Origin: Paraburkholderia panacisoli
GTDB lineage: Bacteria > Pseudomonadota > Gammaproteobacteria > Burkholderiales > Burkholderiaceae
Length of the DNA: 64,000 nt
Assembly: GCF_008369935.1 (NCBI RefSeq)
Contig: NZ_VTUZ01000023.1
Coordinates: forward strand, 79,326-143,325
Direction: 5' to 3'
Shown here: positions 17,810 to 25,749 of the stretch, in pieces
Layout: each line of letters starts with the position of its first letter
Numbering within the stretch: position 1 is the first letter of the stretch
Program-made: the position numbers and the translations under genes
Notes under the pieces: generated by a model
The model's database searches: none
The model's input: the letters and a program-made list of their open reading frames with translations, nothing else
What the model was told of the DNA's origin: nothing

Positions 17810-18561
17810 ACCACTCACAACGGGCCACGGCCATCTATATCAGCGGGCTGTCTGTCAGGTTTTCCGGCTTCGCGGCGATCACCAATCTGTCGATGGAATT
17901 CCGTTACGGCGAGGTCCGCGCGATTATCGGTCCGAACGGTGCAGGCAAGACGACCTTGATGGACGTCATCACGGGAAAGACCCGGCCGGCCGCCGGCGAG
18001 GTCTTTCTGAACAAGGTCACGGACCTTGCGACGCTCGACGAAACGTCCATCGCGCGCCTGGGCATCGGCCGCAAGTTCCAGAAGCCGAGCGTGTTCGAAG
18101 CGTTGCGGGTTCGCGAAAACCTCGAACTGGCAATTCGCAACGGTCGCGGATATGCGGAGATGGTTCGCTCGCGCCTCGGCGCACAACAGAACCGGCGCAT
18201 CGACGAAGTGCTCGAGACGATCGGTCTCGAGCACGAAGGGCATCGGATGGCCGGCACGCTGTCGCACGGCCAGAAGCAGTGGCTCGAAATCGGCATGCTG
18301 CTTGTCGCCGATCCGCAAGTGATTCTGCTCGACGAACCGGTTGCCGGCATGACCGACCACGAAACTGCACGCACCGCCGAATTGATCGCGCGGCTCAAGT
18401 CGCCCGAGCGGGCGGTTGTGGTGATCGAGCACGACATGGATTTTGTCGGCGAGATCGCGGACCTCGTCAGCGTGTTGCATGAAGGGCAGCTGCTCGGCGA
18501 AGGATCGATGGAGAGGGTGCGCAACGATCCACGTGTGATTCAGGTTTATCTCGGACGGTGA
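17806..18561 (+). CDS. urtD: Urea/amide ABC transporter ATP-binding protein, UrtD type
   Basis: A 251-residue ABC ATPase: Walker A GPNGAGKTT near residue 45, signature LSHGQKQWLEIG near 150 (with His-Gly in place of Ser-Gly-Gly, usual in UrtD), Walker B VILLDEPVAGM near 172 and the H-loop IEHDMDFV near 208. Start ATG 17806 overlaps the urtC stop (ATGA). The first residues (MNHSQRATAIYISGL) are a short family-typical lead. Confidence 0.95.
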   Translation: MNHSQRATAIYISGLSVRFSGFAAITNLSMEFRYGEVRAIIGPNGAGKTTLMDVITGKTRPAAGEVFLNKVTDLATLDETSIARLGIGRKFQKPSVFEALRVRENLELAIRNGRGYAEMVRSRLGAQQNRRIDEVLETIGLEHEGHRMAGTLSHGQKQWLEIGMLLVADPQVILLDEPVAGMTDHETARTAELIARLKSPERAVVVIEHDMDFVGEIADLVSVLHEGQLLGEGSMERVRNDPRVIQVYLGR

Positions 18562-18563
18562 AC

Positions 18564-19268
18564 ATGCTGAAGATTTCCGCACTCAATCAGTTTTACGGCA
18601 GCAGCCACACGTTGCGCGACGTGTCGCTGAACGTGGCCGAAGGGGCCTGCACCGTCGTACTCGGCCGTAACGGCGTGGGCAAGACGACCTTGCTGAAGTG
18701 CCTCGTCGGGTTGCTGCCGGTCAAAGGCGGTGAAATCGAACTGGCGGGCCAGCCGCTGACGCGCACGCCGTCGCATCGGCGTGTGCTCGCGGGTCTCGGC
18801 TACGTACCGCAAGGACGCGAGATTTTTCCGCAACTCAGTGTCGAAGAAAACCTGCGCATCGGCGCCTACGCGGGCGAGCGCAATCAGACCGTCAAGGGCA
18901 AGCAATTTTCCTTCGACGAGGTCTTTCATACCTTTCCTGTGCTGAAGACGATGCGCCGGCGCATTGCAGGCAATCTGTCGGGCGGACAGCAGCAGCAGCT
19001 TGCGATTGGCCGGGCGCTACTGACCAATCCAAAGCTGCTGATTCTCGACGAACCGACCGAGGGCATCCAGCCGTCGATCGTGATGGAAATCGAGGCGGTG
19101 ATCCGTTCGCTGAAAGGATCGCTGTCGATCCTGCTGGTCGAACAATTTTTTGATTTCGCGCAGGCGGTCGCCGACGACTATGTCGTGCTGGTGCGCGGGC
19201 AGGTTGTGTCGGCGGGGCCCGGGGACCAGATGGAAGCCAATAACGTCAGAGCACTAATTTCAGTGTGA
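18564..19268 (+). CDS. urtE: Urea/amide ABC transporter ATP-binding protein, UrtE type
   Basis: A 234-residue ABC ATPase of the LivF/UrtE class: Walker A GRNGVGKTT, Q-loop YVPQGREIFPQLSVEENL, signature LSGGQQQQLAIGRAL, Walker B LLILDEPTEGIQPS, H-loop VEQFFDF. The ATG at 18564 gives the usual N-terminus (MLKISALNQFYGSS). A GTG at 18558 overlaps the urtD stop (GTGA) and is an equally possible start adding two residues. Last transporter gene; formamidase follows after 70 bp. Confidence 0.95.
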   Translation: MLKISALNQFYGSSHTLRDVSLNVAEGACTVVLGRNGVGKTTLLKCLVGLLPVKGGEIELAGQPLTRTPSHRRVLAGLGYVPQGREIFPQLSVEENLRIGAYAGERNQTVKGKQFSFDEVFHTFPVLKTMRRRIAGNLSGGQQQQLAIGRALLTNPKLLILDEPTEGIQPSIVMEIEAVIRSLKGSLSILLVEQFFDFAQAVADDYVVLVRGQVVSAGPGDQMEANNVRALISV

Positions 19269-19297
19269 TGCGGCGGCAGCGTTGCGCCTATTCACTT

Positions 19298-19323
19298 CGA
19301 CAACCCACATCGACAACCCACAT
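19298..19323 (+). repeat. Tandem 13-bp direct repeat before the amidase gene
   Basis: CGACAACCCACAT occurs twice in a row (19298-19310 and 19311-19323) in the 70-bp spacer between urtE and the formamidase, ending 15 bp before the start codon. Probably a recent slippage duplication; it lengthens the leader ahead of the ribosome-binding site. Confidence 0.8.
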
Positions 19324-19338
19324 TTGAGCAGGAACACC

Positions 19339-20337
19339 ATGATGAAATGGCTGGAACAATCGATCATGCACACACGCGGCGTCGCCCGCGGCCAGGTGCG
19401 CGAGACGCATGAACTCAGTGAATCCCGTCAGGGCACATTTCACTACACCATCGGACCGTACTCGGCGCCGGTGATGAACATCGCCCCGGGCGACCGGGTT
19501 GTGGTGCAGACACGCGATGCATTTGACGGCAAGATCCTCACGGAACAGGATCTGCCGAGTCAGAAGCTGCGGGTGCCGTTCCTGAATCCGCAAAGCGGCC
19601 CGATCATGATCGAAGGCGCGGAGAAGGGCGACGTGGTTGCGGTGTACATCGAATCGATGCTGCCGCGCGGCGACAATCCGCGCGGCACCTGCTGCCTGAT
19701 TCCGCGCTTCGGCGCGCTGACCGGTACGGAATATACGGCAACGCTCAATGAGCCGCTGCCCGAGATCACCCGCAAGATCGACGTGGACGAAGAAGGCGTC
19801 TACTGGAGCAAGCGCGTCACGCTGCCGTACAAGCCGCATATCGGCACACTGAGCCTGTCGCCGGAAATCGACTCGATCAATTCGCTCACGCCGGACAGCC
19901 ACGGCGGAAATATGGACGTGCCCGACATGGGCCCGGGCAGCATCACCTATTTGCCGGTACGCTCCGCCGGTGCGCGGCTCTTTATCGGCGATGCGCACGC
20001 CTGCCAGGGCGACGGCGAAGTGTGCGGCACCGCTGTCGAATTCTCCAGCACAACCACGATCCACGTCGATCTGATCAAGGGCTGGCACATCGAATGGCCG
20101 CGCCTCGAAACCGATGAACTGCTGATGGCGATTGGCAGCGCGCGCCCGCTCGAAGACGCGACGCGCATCGCGTACCACGAACTGGTGCTGTGGATGGAAA
20201 AGGAATACGGCTTCGACCGCTGGGATGCCTACATGATGCTCAGTCAGTGCGGCAGGGTGCGGCTGGGAAATTTCGTCGACCCGAAGTATTCGGTCGGCGC
20301 GGCGATCAGCAAGAAATATCTCGCGCCGGCTGCCTGA
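19339..20337 (+). CDS. Formamidase/acetamidase (FmdA/AmdA family)
   Basis: A 332-residue member of the zinc-dependent acetamidase/formamidase family, which hydrolyses short aliphatic amides to acid and ammonia in the cytoplasm. Visible motifs: HYTIGPYSAPVMNIAPGDRVVV near residue 35, SPEIDSINSLTPDSHGGNMD near 175 (His/Asp metal ligands), and GDAHACQGDGEVCGTAVE near 215. Start chosen at ATG 19339 (MMKWLEQSIMHTRGV); an AGGAA stretch precedes it. Its place directly behind the urt-type transporter and under AmiCR makes amide-nitrogen use the likely job of the operon. Confidence 0.93.
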   Translation: MMKWLEQSIMHTRGVARGQVRETHELSESRQGTFHYTIGPYSAPVMNIAPGDRVVVQTRDAFDGKILTEQDLPSQKLRVPFLNPQSGPIMIEGAEKGDVVAVYIESMLPRGDNPRGTCCLIPRFGALTGTEYTATLNEPLPEITRKIDVDEEGVYWSKRVTLPYKPHIGTLSLSPEIDSINSLTPDSHGGNMDVPDMGPGSITYLPVRSAGARLFIGDAHACQGDGEVCGTAVEFSSTTTIHVDLIKGWHIEWPRLETDELLMAIGSARPLEDATRIAYHELVLWMEKEYGFDRWDAYMMLSQCGRVRLGNFVDPKYSVGAAISKKYLAPAA

Positions 20338-20349
20338 GGAGACGCCACC

Positions 20350-21120
20350 ATGGATTTGAAACTCAAAGGTTTGAAGGCACTCGTAACCGGCGGCACCAAG
20401 GGTATCGGCCGCGCCATTGCGCAAACGCTGGCAGCCGAAGGCGCGGATGTCGCGCTCTGCGCGCGTGACGGCGCCGCGGTCGAACAGACGGTGGCCGGCA
20501 TCGTGCAGGCAACAGGCGGTGCGGTCAAGGTATGCGGCGCCTCGGTCGACGTTTCGAACGGTCCGGCGTTGCAGGCCTGGACACGCGACGCCGCCGCGCA
20601 ACTGGGCGGCATCGACATCGTGGTCGCCAATGTGAGCGCGCTGTCGATCGGCAACGACCCCGAATCATGGCGCAAGGAATTCGAAACTGACCTGATGGGC
20701 ACGGTCAACCTGGTCGACGCCGCGCTGCCGTTTCTGGAAGCGAGCAAGGCCGCCTCGATTATCGCGATATCGAGCGTGTCCGGCCGTGAAATCGACTTTG
20801 CCGCCGGCCCTTACGGGACCTTCAAGGCGGCGCTGATCCACTACATGCAAGGTCTCGCGTACCACCTCGCGCCGAAGGGCATCCGCGCGAACGCCGTGTC
20901 GCCGGGCAACGTCTATTTCGAAGGTGGCGTGTGGGATCACATCGAACACAACGATCCGAAGCTGTTCGCGGAAGCACTCGCGTTGAATCCCAGCGGGCGC
21001 ATGGCGCGCCCGCAGGAGATCGCGAACGCGGTCGCGTTCGTCGCGAGTCCGGCGGCGAGCTTCGTGAGCGGGGCGAATCTTGTAGTGGATGGCGCGCTCA
21101 CGCGCGGGGTGCAACTCTAA
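20350..21120 (+). CDS. SDR-family oxidoreductase
   Basis: A 256-residue short-chain dehydrogenase: TGGTKGIG at residues 13-20, catalytic Ser near 142, Tyr155/Lys159, and the C-terminal SGANLVVDGALTRGVQL usual for beta-ketoacyl-reductase-like members. The NNAG motif is replaced by VANVSA near residue 93. Only 12 bp from the amidase stop with GAGGAGACGCC before its ATG, so it belongs to the same operon. Its role in amide metabolism is unclear. Confidence 0.93.
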   Translation: MDLKLKGLKALVTGGTKGIGRAIAQTLAAEGADVALCARDGAAVEQTVAGIVQATGGAVKVCGASVDVSNGPALQAWTRDAAAQLGGIDIVVANVSALSIGNDPESWRKEFETDLMGTVNLVDAALPFLEASKAASIIAISSVSGREIDFAAGPYGTFKAALIHYMQGLAYHLAPKGIRANAVSPGNVYFEGGVWDHIEHNDPKLFAEALALNPSGRMARPQEIANAVAFVASPAASFVSGANLVVDGALTRGVQL

Positions 21121-21346
21121 GTGCCGCAAAGCTGCGTTACTTGAGTCGATTCGACAAAAGACCAAGCGGCCTTGACGATAGTGAAAGAATCTCTTCCCTT
21201 CTGACCGCCGGCCGCTCAGGCGGCGCGGCGGCCGCCCTGCTGGTATCGCTCGATGACGAGCCACGTGGCATGGCCGCCGATCCGATCAGGATCGGCGTGC
21301 CCGTGGGTCTGAGCGACGCGAATAGCGTGGTTGCTGCGTCGGACTG

Positions 21347-21634
21347 TTCGTGGCCGCCGCGGACCGGATCGGCGTCGAGCGCGACCAGCCGTTTCCTGGA
21401 CGCAGCCTGATGATCGACTCGCAAGGTTGGCGGGCGGCCGGTCCTGCCAGTCAAACGGACGAAGAGATTCTGGTGGCGTCGGTGAATCTGGCCGACGCGC
21501 GCCGGCACCGGCAATTGAATGCGTTCAATCACGTACTACGGGACCGCCGTCCAGATATCTACGGAGACCAGCAGTCAATCGTAAGCGTTCACCCCACGCT
21601 GCGCTTATACGCCCGTATAAGCGGGTTACGCTAA
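21347..21634 (+). pseudogene. Nitrilase/carbon-nitrogen hydrolase relic, C-terminal part
   Basis: The frame reads FVAAADRIGVERDQPFPGRS, then DSQGWRAAGPAS and ILVASVNLADARRHRQLN... DRRPDIY, which is the C-terminal portion of a carbon-nitrogen hydrolase (nitrilase superfamily). The catalytic Glu-Lys-Cys part is missing and in this frame a stop lies just upstream (TAG near 21330); fragments such as DEPRGMAADPIR occur in another frame from ~21255. A broken amide- or nitrile-hydrolysing gene at the end of the amide operon. Confidence 0.65.
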
Positions 21635-22019
21635 CGCGGCATTGGCGTATCCAACCGTAGAGTAGATTCGCCCTCCGGCTCGACCTAATCTTCTCTCATC
21701 GCTTCACGCTCCCTGTACACCAGCGGAAAGCTCGCGGTTCGGCCCCGCGACGACACCACACTTCCAGATGCCCGCCCGGCCGATTTCCTCTTTAGCGTCT
21801 CCAAGGAATCGTCGTGTCACATGCCCTTCATCACTGGATCCATATCGGAAGCAACTCATATGGCGAGTACACGTTCGTGCCGTGGCTCGGCAGGACCGTC
21901 TATCGCCGTACGGTCGACTTCTCTTCGGTATGTATGCAATAGCCGCAAAGTCAGAACCTGTTTGACCGCTATCGTTGTTCGACTATTGTTTCACTCTTCC
22001 CTGAAGAGGGGGCACGATC
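21635..22019. other. Intergenic, no gene recognised
   Basis: Spacer of 385 bp between the nitrilase relic and the next small gene. Short frames only, without ribosome-binding sites. Confidence 0.45.
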
Positions 22020-22241
22020 TTGAACGCTGAACACAATGCGCCTTTGGACATGCTTCCTCCAGGCCTCGACGATGTATTCAACCCCGGCGAGGTCGAACCC
22101 GCAGACGACGCTGCGAGTCTCGCTTCACTGGCCCTGCGACGCTCACTGCTGAATGCCGATCCCTGCGTCATATTGCGCAGCACGCCGGCACGCACCGCAG
22201 ATTCACGTCGTGAGTGCTTGCATGCGAGTGCGAAACGATGA
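22020..22241 (+). CDS. Small hypothetical protein coupled to the second amiR
   Basis: A 73-residue frame starting with TTG, preceded by GAGGGGG 7-8 bases upstream. Its TGA overlaps the ATG of the amiR paralogue by four bases (ATGA at 22238), arguing that it is translated. The segment LDDVFNPGEVEPADDAASLASLA resembles LDDVLSAGEVGHPDQAAGLASLA in the leftward small ORF at 25021-25272, so the two seem to be relatives. No family recognised; the second half is less convincing. Confidence 0.45.
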   Translation: MNAEHNAPLDMLPPGLDDVFNPGEVEPADDAASLASLALRRSLLNADPCVILRSTPARTADSRRECLHASAKR

Positions 22242-22840
22242 AGTGGACCGCGGATACCTTTGCGATCCTGCGCGATTTGCGCTCGCTGAAGGTTGTTGTG
22301 ATCCACCCGCAGGATCAGGATGGCGACGAGCTTCTCGCGCAACTCCACCGCATTGGGTGCGACGTGGAGGTAGGCTGGCCGACACTCGACTGCTTGCCCT
22401 TCGGAACCGGACTCGTGCTGATGGCGATGCGCCCCGAAACCCTCTCGATCAATTTTCCGTGGCTCGGAACCGGCAAGTCGCCGCCTGTGATTCCAGTGGT
22501 GACCCACGAAAACCCGCTCACCATCGAAGCGGTGCTGCGCCTGAATGCGTCGGCGATGATACTGTCACCGGTCCGCTCATTCGGTTTGCTGACCGCGATT
22601 GCGGTGGCGCTGACGCAATATCAGGCATTGCGGATGCGCGATCGATACATTGAGCGGCTCGAGAAGAAGCAAGGGAAGGTTCGAGTGATCCAGCAGGCGA
22701 CACAGCTTGTAATGGAAAGGCGCGGCGTGTCGGAAGAACAGGCGTATCAGTTGCTGCGCGCAAAGGCGATGCTCAAGCGTGAGCAGATCGAGGTGGTGGC
22801 AAGCGAGATTGTCAAGGCACACGAAACGCTCACGCTTTAG
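22238..22840 (+). CDS. Second AmiR-like ANTAR antiterminator (orphan)
   Basis: A 200-residue protein that matches the AmiR at 11543-12145 over its full length; by my count about 160 of 200 positions are identical. Same layout: receiver-like domain without phospho-acceptor, coiled coil (RDRYIERLEKKQGKVRVIQQ) and ANTAR domain (EQAYQLLRAKAMLKREQIE). Unlike the first copy it has no amiC beside it. Start ATG 22238 is chosen by alignment with the paralogue (MKRTAQT / MKWTADT). It could be released from AmiC control, respond to the distant AmiC, or serve another target. Confidence 0.9.
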   Translation: MKWTADTFAILRDLRSLKVVVIHPQDQDGDELLAQLHRIGCDVEVGWPTLDCLPFGTGLVLMAMRPETLSINFPWLGTGKSPPVIPVVTHENPLTIEAVLRLNASAMILSPVRSFGLLTAIAVALTQYQALRMRDRYIERLEKKQGKVRVIQQATQLVMERRGVSEEQAYQLLRAKAMLKREQIEVVASEIVKAHETLTL

Positions 22841-22877
22841 CCCACAAGAATACGCGTGTTCATATTGCGCATGAACG

Positions 22878-23255
22878 ATGCGCGCATTTTGTTATAAGTT
22901 CGCACGCCACCGGGTGCTGCCGCGAATTTTGACACTCCCGGAAGATCTGAGCGGCGAAACGTTCCGCATGATCGACCTCGAAAAGCCGGTCATCGACGAG
23001 TACCCGACACACGGGCAGCACGCTATGGCGGTGGCGATGTGTGACAAGGAATCGACGGTCGGCCAGAGCATCAGGCATTTCACGCGGCAGGTGGCCATTC
23101 ACAAGGGGCGAGCGCTTGACCTGCATTCGCTGAAGGACGGCATGTTCCAATTGCACGCGGCAACGGAGGTCACGGACGAGCAGCTGCAGGAAATGGAATG
23201 CGATGAAATCAGGAACGCCGTGGCCGACCCGCCTGCGAGCAGTGGTGGACGGTGA
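22878..23255 (+). CDS. Hypothetical protein
   Basis: A 125-residue frame in the amiR2 direction, 37 bp downstream. From residue ~31 (MIDLEKPVIDEYPTHGQHAM) the composition is protein-like with acidic helices at the end (EVTDEQLQEMECDEIRNAV). A start at the internal ATG 22968 is as likely as 22878. No family recognised and no clear ribosome-binding site. The opposite strand is also open but Arg/His-rich and looks like a shadow. Confidence 0.4.
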   Translation: MRAFCYKFARHRVLPRILTLPEDLSGETFRMIDLEKPVIDEYPTHGQHAMAVAMCDKESTVGQSIRHFTRQVAIHKGRALDLHSLKDGMFQLHAATEVTDEQLQEMECDEIRNAVADPPASSGGR

Positions 23256-23339
23256 AGGAAGGCGGACCATTACAGGCCTACGGCATCACACTACCCAGCT
23301 GGAAAATCATGTAGATCTCGCCAGGCAACCGGCGCGGCG

Positions 23340-24572
23340 CTATCGGTATTTCGGCCGTGAGACAGGCCGAACGCCTTCGCGCTCAATGGCATGCCGCATC
23401 GTGCTCAGGAGCTTGTCTTCCTGATACCGCCGATCCTCTTCAAACCGCTCAGCTACCGTCGCGTAGGCATTGCGCAGACGCGTGATGATCGCCTCGCAGT
23501 CATCGGCATGCAGCCCCAAACGCGTACCGTATGCGACGAGGGCACTGTGCACGGGAAACGTCTTGGACTTGTTGAGATTCAGGGCCATCTTGCCGTCGAG
23601 ATCCGGATAGACGTCAGTGCATACGACATCGAACACTGGCGCGAGCCGCCGCGCACCGGTCGGGTCGTCGTAGACGATACCCAGGTTCTTCATGTGGGCG
23701 TCGCCATCACGAAGCAGGCACGACAAAGCAACACGCTCGAAGAGCCGGTTCTTCTGCAGTTGATCGGAACGCGTGTAGATATCGACGGCCTTTGCAACCA
23801 TCTCATAGCTGCCCTCATATTTGCCTTTGCCCGTGAGAACACTCATGTCCTCGAAGCCCAGAGGCGAGCCGTCGCTGAGCCGGTCAAAGCGCGCCATCAC
23901 GAAGAGCTTCCCGTCGTCCGAGAGCCAGAATTGGGGCACATCAAGTCCAGCCTCCTTCGCGACCGACATGCAAAAGAACTCGTTTCGGGCGACCCCTGGA
24001 AAATCGTCGCCTTCAGCTTTGACGATCACCGTCTTGAGCGGCAGTGCGGCATGTTCGTAGGGCGGGGCGTCGGTTTCGACCGCAATCGGCACCACCGCCT
24101 TGGGCTGAACTCCGGAAATGCCGGAGCCAAGCGCGTATCGGTCGACCAGACGCTCGAAGAGTCGCCGGGACGGCAACGAGAGGAGCTCATCAAGGCGCTC
24201 GCCTTCGTGCTCCGGCACGCTCTCGCCTGGGACCGAATAGGTGAGTCGCCCGATCTGGTTGCGGCCCGCGAGAAACAGCAGGAACATATCGCTGGGTGTT
24301 CCGTAGCGCGCAAGGCGCTCCTCGATGACGTACCGCAGGTAGCCTTCAGGTCGATTCATTGCGAACACGCCCATCAGATCGCCGCTAGCGTAGCTTTGAC
24401 GGCGAACTGGCATGGTCAGGGACACAGCGGCGCGGTCGGCCACCTCCGCATAGTTGAAGACATATCGGCTCTCCTTCGCCAGCAGGCCGCTTTTACCTTG
24501 CGGTGTGTGGACCTCGAGCGAACGGATTTGCCTGAACAGCCGTTCGACGTCCGGCAATGCCTCAGAGCTCAT
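23340..24572 (-). CDS. hipA: HipA-like serine/threonine kinase toxin
   Basis: A 410-residue HipA-family kinase. An N-terminal subdomain (~1-115, with GVFAMNRPEGYL) precedes the kinase core: GISGVQPK at 151-158 is the P-loop-like autophosphorylation motif (Ser153), Lys185 in VIVKAEG is the ATP lysine, LLRDGDAHMKN carries catalytic Asp291 and Asn296, and FDVV supplies the Mg-binding Asp315. All key residues are present, so the kinase is probably active. HipA kinases phosphorylate aminoacyl-tRNA synthetases and cause growth arrest. The ATG overlaps the hipB-like stop (ATGA), the usual antitoxin-first arrangement. Confidence 0.93.
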   Translation of the reverse strand: MSSEALPDVERLFRQIRSLEVHTPQGKSGLLAKESRYVFNYAEVADRAAVSLTMPVRRQSYASGDLMGVFAMNRPEGYLRYVIEERLARYGTPSDMFLLFLAGRNQIGRLTYSVPGESVPEHEGERLDELLSLPSRRLFERLVDRYALGSGISGVQPKAVVPIAVETDAPPYEHAALPLKTVIVKAEGDDFPGVARNEFFCMSVAKEAGLDVPQFWLSDDGKLFVMARFDRLSDGSPLGFEDMSVLTGKGKYEGSYEMVAKAVDIYTRSDQLQKNRLFERVALSCLLRDGDAHMKNLGIVYDDPTGARRLAPVFDVVCTDVYPDLDGKMALNLNKSKTFPVHSALVAYGTRLGLHADDCEAIITRLRNAYATVAERFEEDRRYQEDKLLSTMRHAIEREGVRPVSRPKYR

Positions 24573-24859
24573 TCCTCGTCGTCCTTAAAGATGGTGGGGA
24601 GATCTTCCAGCACAACGCAATCCATAGGCCGCAGAACCAGCTCATACCCAAGAGCATTCGCGAGCCGGCACAACTCCTTGATGCCCACATTCTCCGCGCT
24701 CTCGGCGTTGGTGACCGTACGCCGCGCAACGTCTGCGCGCTCCGCAAGCGTCTGTTGTGTCAGCTTGCGGTCGCGCCGCGTCGCCCGCAGGCTCGCCGCG
24801 AGGCGCTCGACGTTATTGATAGGCTGATCGGTGACTTTTTTGCGCATCATAATGCGCAT
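24569..24859 (-). CDS. hipB: HipB-like helix-turn-helix antitoxin
   Basis: A 96-residue XRE-type HTH protein: NVERLAASLRATRRDRKLTQ begins the HTH, then TLAERADVARRTVTNAESAE is the recognition part, ending in an acidic tail (VVLEDLPTIFKDDEE). Expected to bind HipA and repress its own promoter. Three in-frame ATGs (24859, 24850, 24847) compete as start; the first gives MRIMMRKKVTD and lies inside the first operator-like repeat, so 24850 or 24847 may be the true start. No good ribosome-binding site is visible at any of them. Confidence 0.88.
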   Translation of the reverse strand: MRIMMRKKVTDQPINNVERLAASLRATRRDRKLTQQTLAERADVARRTVTNAESAENVGIKELCRLANALGYELVLRPMDCVVLEDLPTIFKDDEE

Positions 24860-25007
24860 TAGACTAACACTGATTCAGGATGCGCACAATGGTGCGCGTT
24901 TTTTGACCCGCTGGCCGCATTTTTTGTATCGGCAAGGGCCTAGGGCAGATGCGCAGTATTATGCGCATTATTAAACTTATTGAATAAAGTGCGCATTATG
25001 GTGCGCG
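24841..25007. promoter_or_regulatory. Four operator-like inverted repeats TGCGCA-N6-TGCGCR upstream of hipBA
   Basis: Copies at 24841-24858 (spacer TCATAA), 24881-24898 (CAATGG), 24950-24967 (GTATTA) and 24990-25007 (TTATGG). Each has half sites TGCGCA and TGCGCA/G six bases apart. The first overlaps the hipB start, the last lies about 150 bp upstream. Number, identity and position fit cooperative autorepression by the HipB-HipA complex. Confidence 0.75.
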
Positions 25008-25020
25008 TTTTTGGGGTCTG

Positions 25021-25272
25021 TCAATCTTTGGCGTATTGATCAGAAGCCGTCCAAAGGCAGTACGTTGCTCCGACTCGAGGGCCTCCAGTCGCTTGCGCAC
25101 CCGCGGCCCGGTGTTGGCATTGGTACGCGTCGAACAGCTGAGAGCATAGCTGGGCAAGTGACGCAAGGCCCGCGGCCTGGTCTGGGTGCCCGACCTCTCC
25201 TGCACTGAGTACGTCATCGAGAACCGGAGCGAGGCGACGCAGTCGCACAAACATCGTGCCTTCAACTTTCAT
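25021..25272 (-). CDS. Small hypothetical protein
   Basis: An 83-residue frame whose ATG has a near-perfect AGGAGG site six bases upstream. The segment LDDVLSAGEVGHPDQAAGLASLA resembles that in the small protein coupled to the second amiR (22020-22241). The last ~30 residues are less protein-like; an alternative frame there reads RLEALESEQRTAFGRLL, so a frameshift is possible. It is transcribed toward hipBA and could be followed by the hipBA operators. Function unknown. Confidence 0.5.
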   Translation of the reverse strand: MKVEGTMFVRLRRLAPVLDDVLSAGEVGHPDQAAGLASLAQLCSQLFDAYQCQHRAAGAQATGGPRVGATYCLWTASDQYAKD

Positions 25273-25398
25273 TTTGGGCCTCCTGTGGCCAGACGGCGAA
25301 GCGCACCCTGGGACGCTCAGCCTTCAGTCAATGCTTCACTTGCGAGTTACGCCTTTCCATTGCCGGCGAATCGAAAGTGACCAGTCAGGGTGACAACC

Positions 25399-25749
25399 TT
25401 ACCTTGTGCTGTGTTGTTGAAGCAGTTCGAGCAGGCGCGAGGCTGCGACTGGCTTTCTGAGAAATGCCGATACCCGCAGGTGGGGCGGCGGTGTCGCCAC
25501 CGCCGAGTTGAGAAGGACAGGAATGGTTGCGAAGTCCGCCTCGGCCGCGAGCGCGCCTATGAGGGCAGGGCCGTCCATGACCGGCATCATGAAATCCGAA
25601 ACCACAATGTCGGGGCGCCTTCGGTGTGCTGCCTGCAGCGCCTCATGCCCGTTGGAGGCAGTCATCACCTCGTAACCTTCCCCGCAAATCAACGTCTTAA
25701 GCGCCTGAAGCAGGTTCATGTCGTCCTCGACCAGTAACACCATTACCAT
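25399..25749 (-). CDS. Single-domain response regulator (CheY-like)
   Basis: A 116-residue receiver domain with all signature residues: acidic pair Asp9/Asp10 in LLVEDD, phospho-acceptor Asp52 in VVSDFMMP, Ser82 in LLNSA and Lys99 in FLRKP. No output domain. The ATG at 25749 is chosen because GGAGG lies 4-5 bases upstream; it overlaps the end of the preceding gene. It must act through protein contacts or as a phosphate sink. A sensor kinase relic lies 1 kb away (26794-27007) on the other strand. Confidence 0.88.
   Translation of the reverse strand: MVMVLLVEDDMNLLQALKTLICGEGYEVMTASNGHEALQAAHRRRPDIVVSDFMMPVMDGPALIGALAAEADFATIPVLLNSAVATPPPHLRVSAFLRKPVAASRLLELLQQHSTR

Noticed and set aside
16682..17818. 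Leftward 378-codon ORF across urtC
   Set aside because: Antisense shadow with Arg/His/Glu-rich, non-globular composition.
19288..20601. Leftward 437-codon ORF across the formamidase gene
   Set aside because: Antisense to a conserved enzyme; no ribosome-binding site or domain pattern.
23391..24827. Rightward 478-codon ORF across hipBA
   Set aside because: Antisense to the HipA/HipB pair, which carry intact catalytic and HTH motifs.
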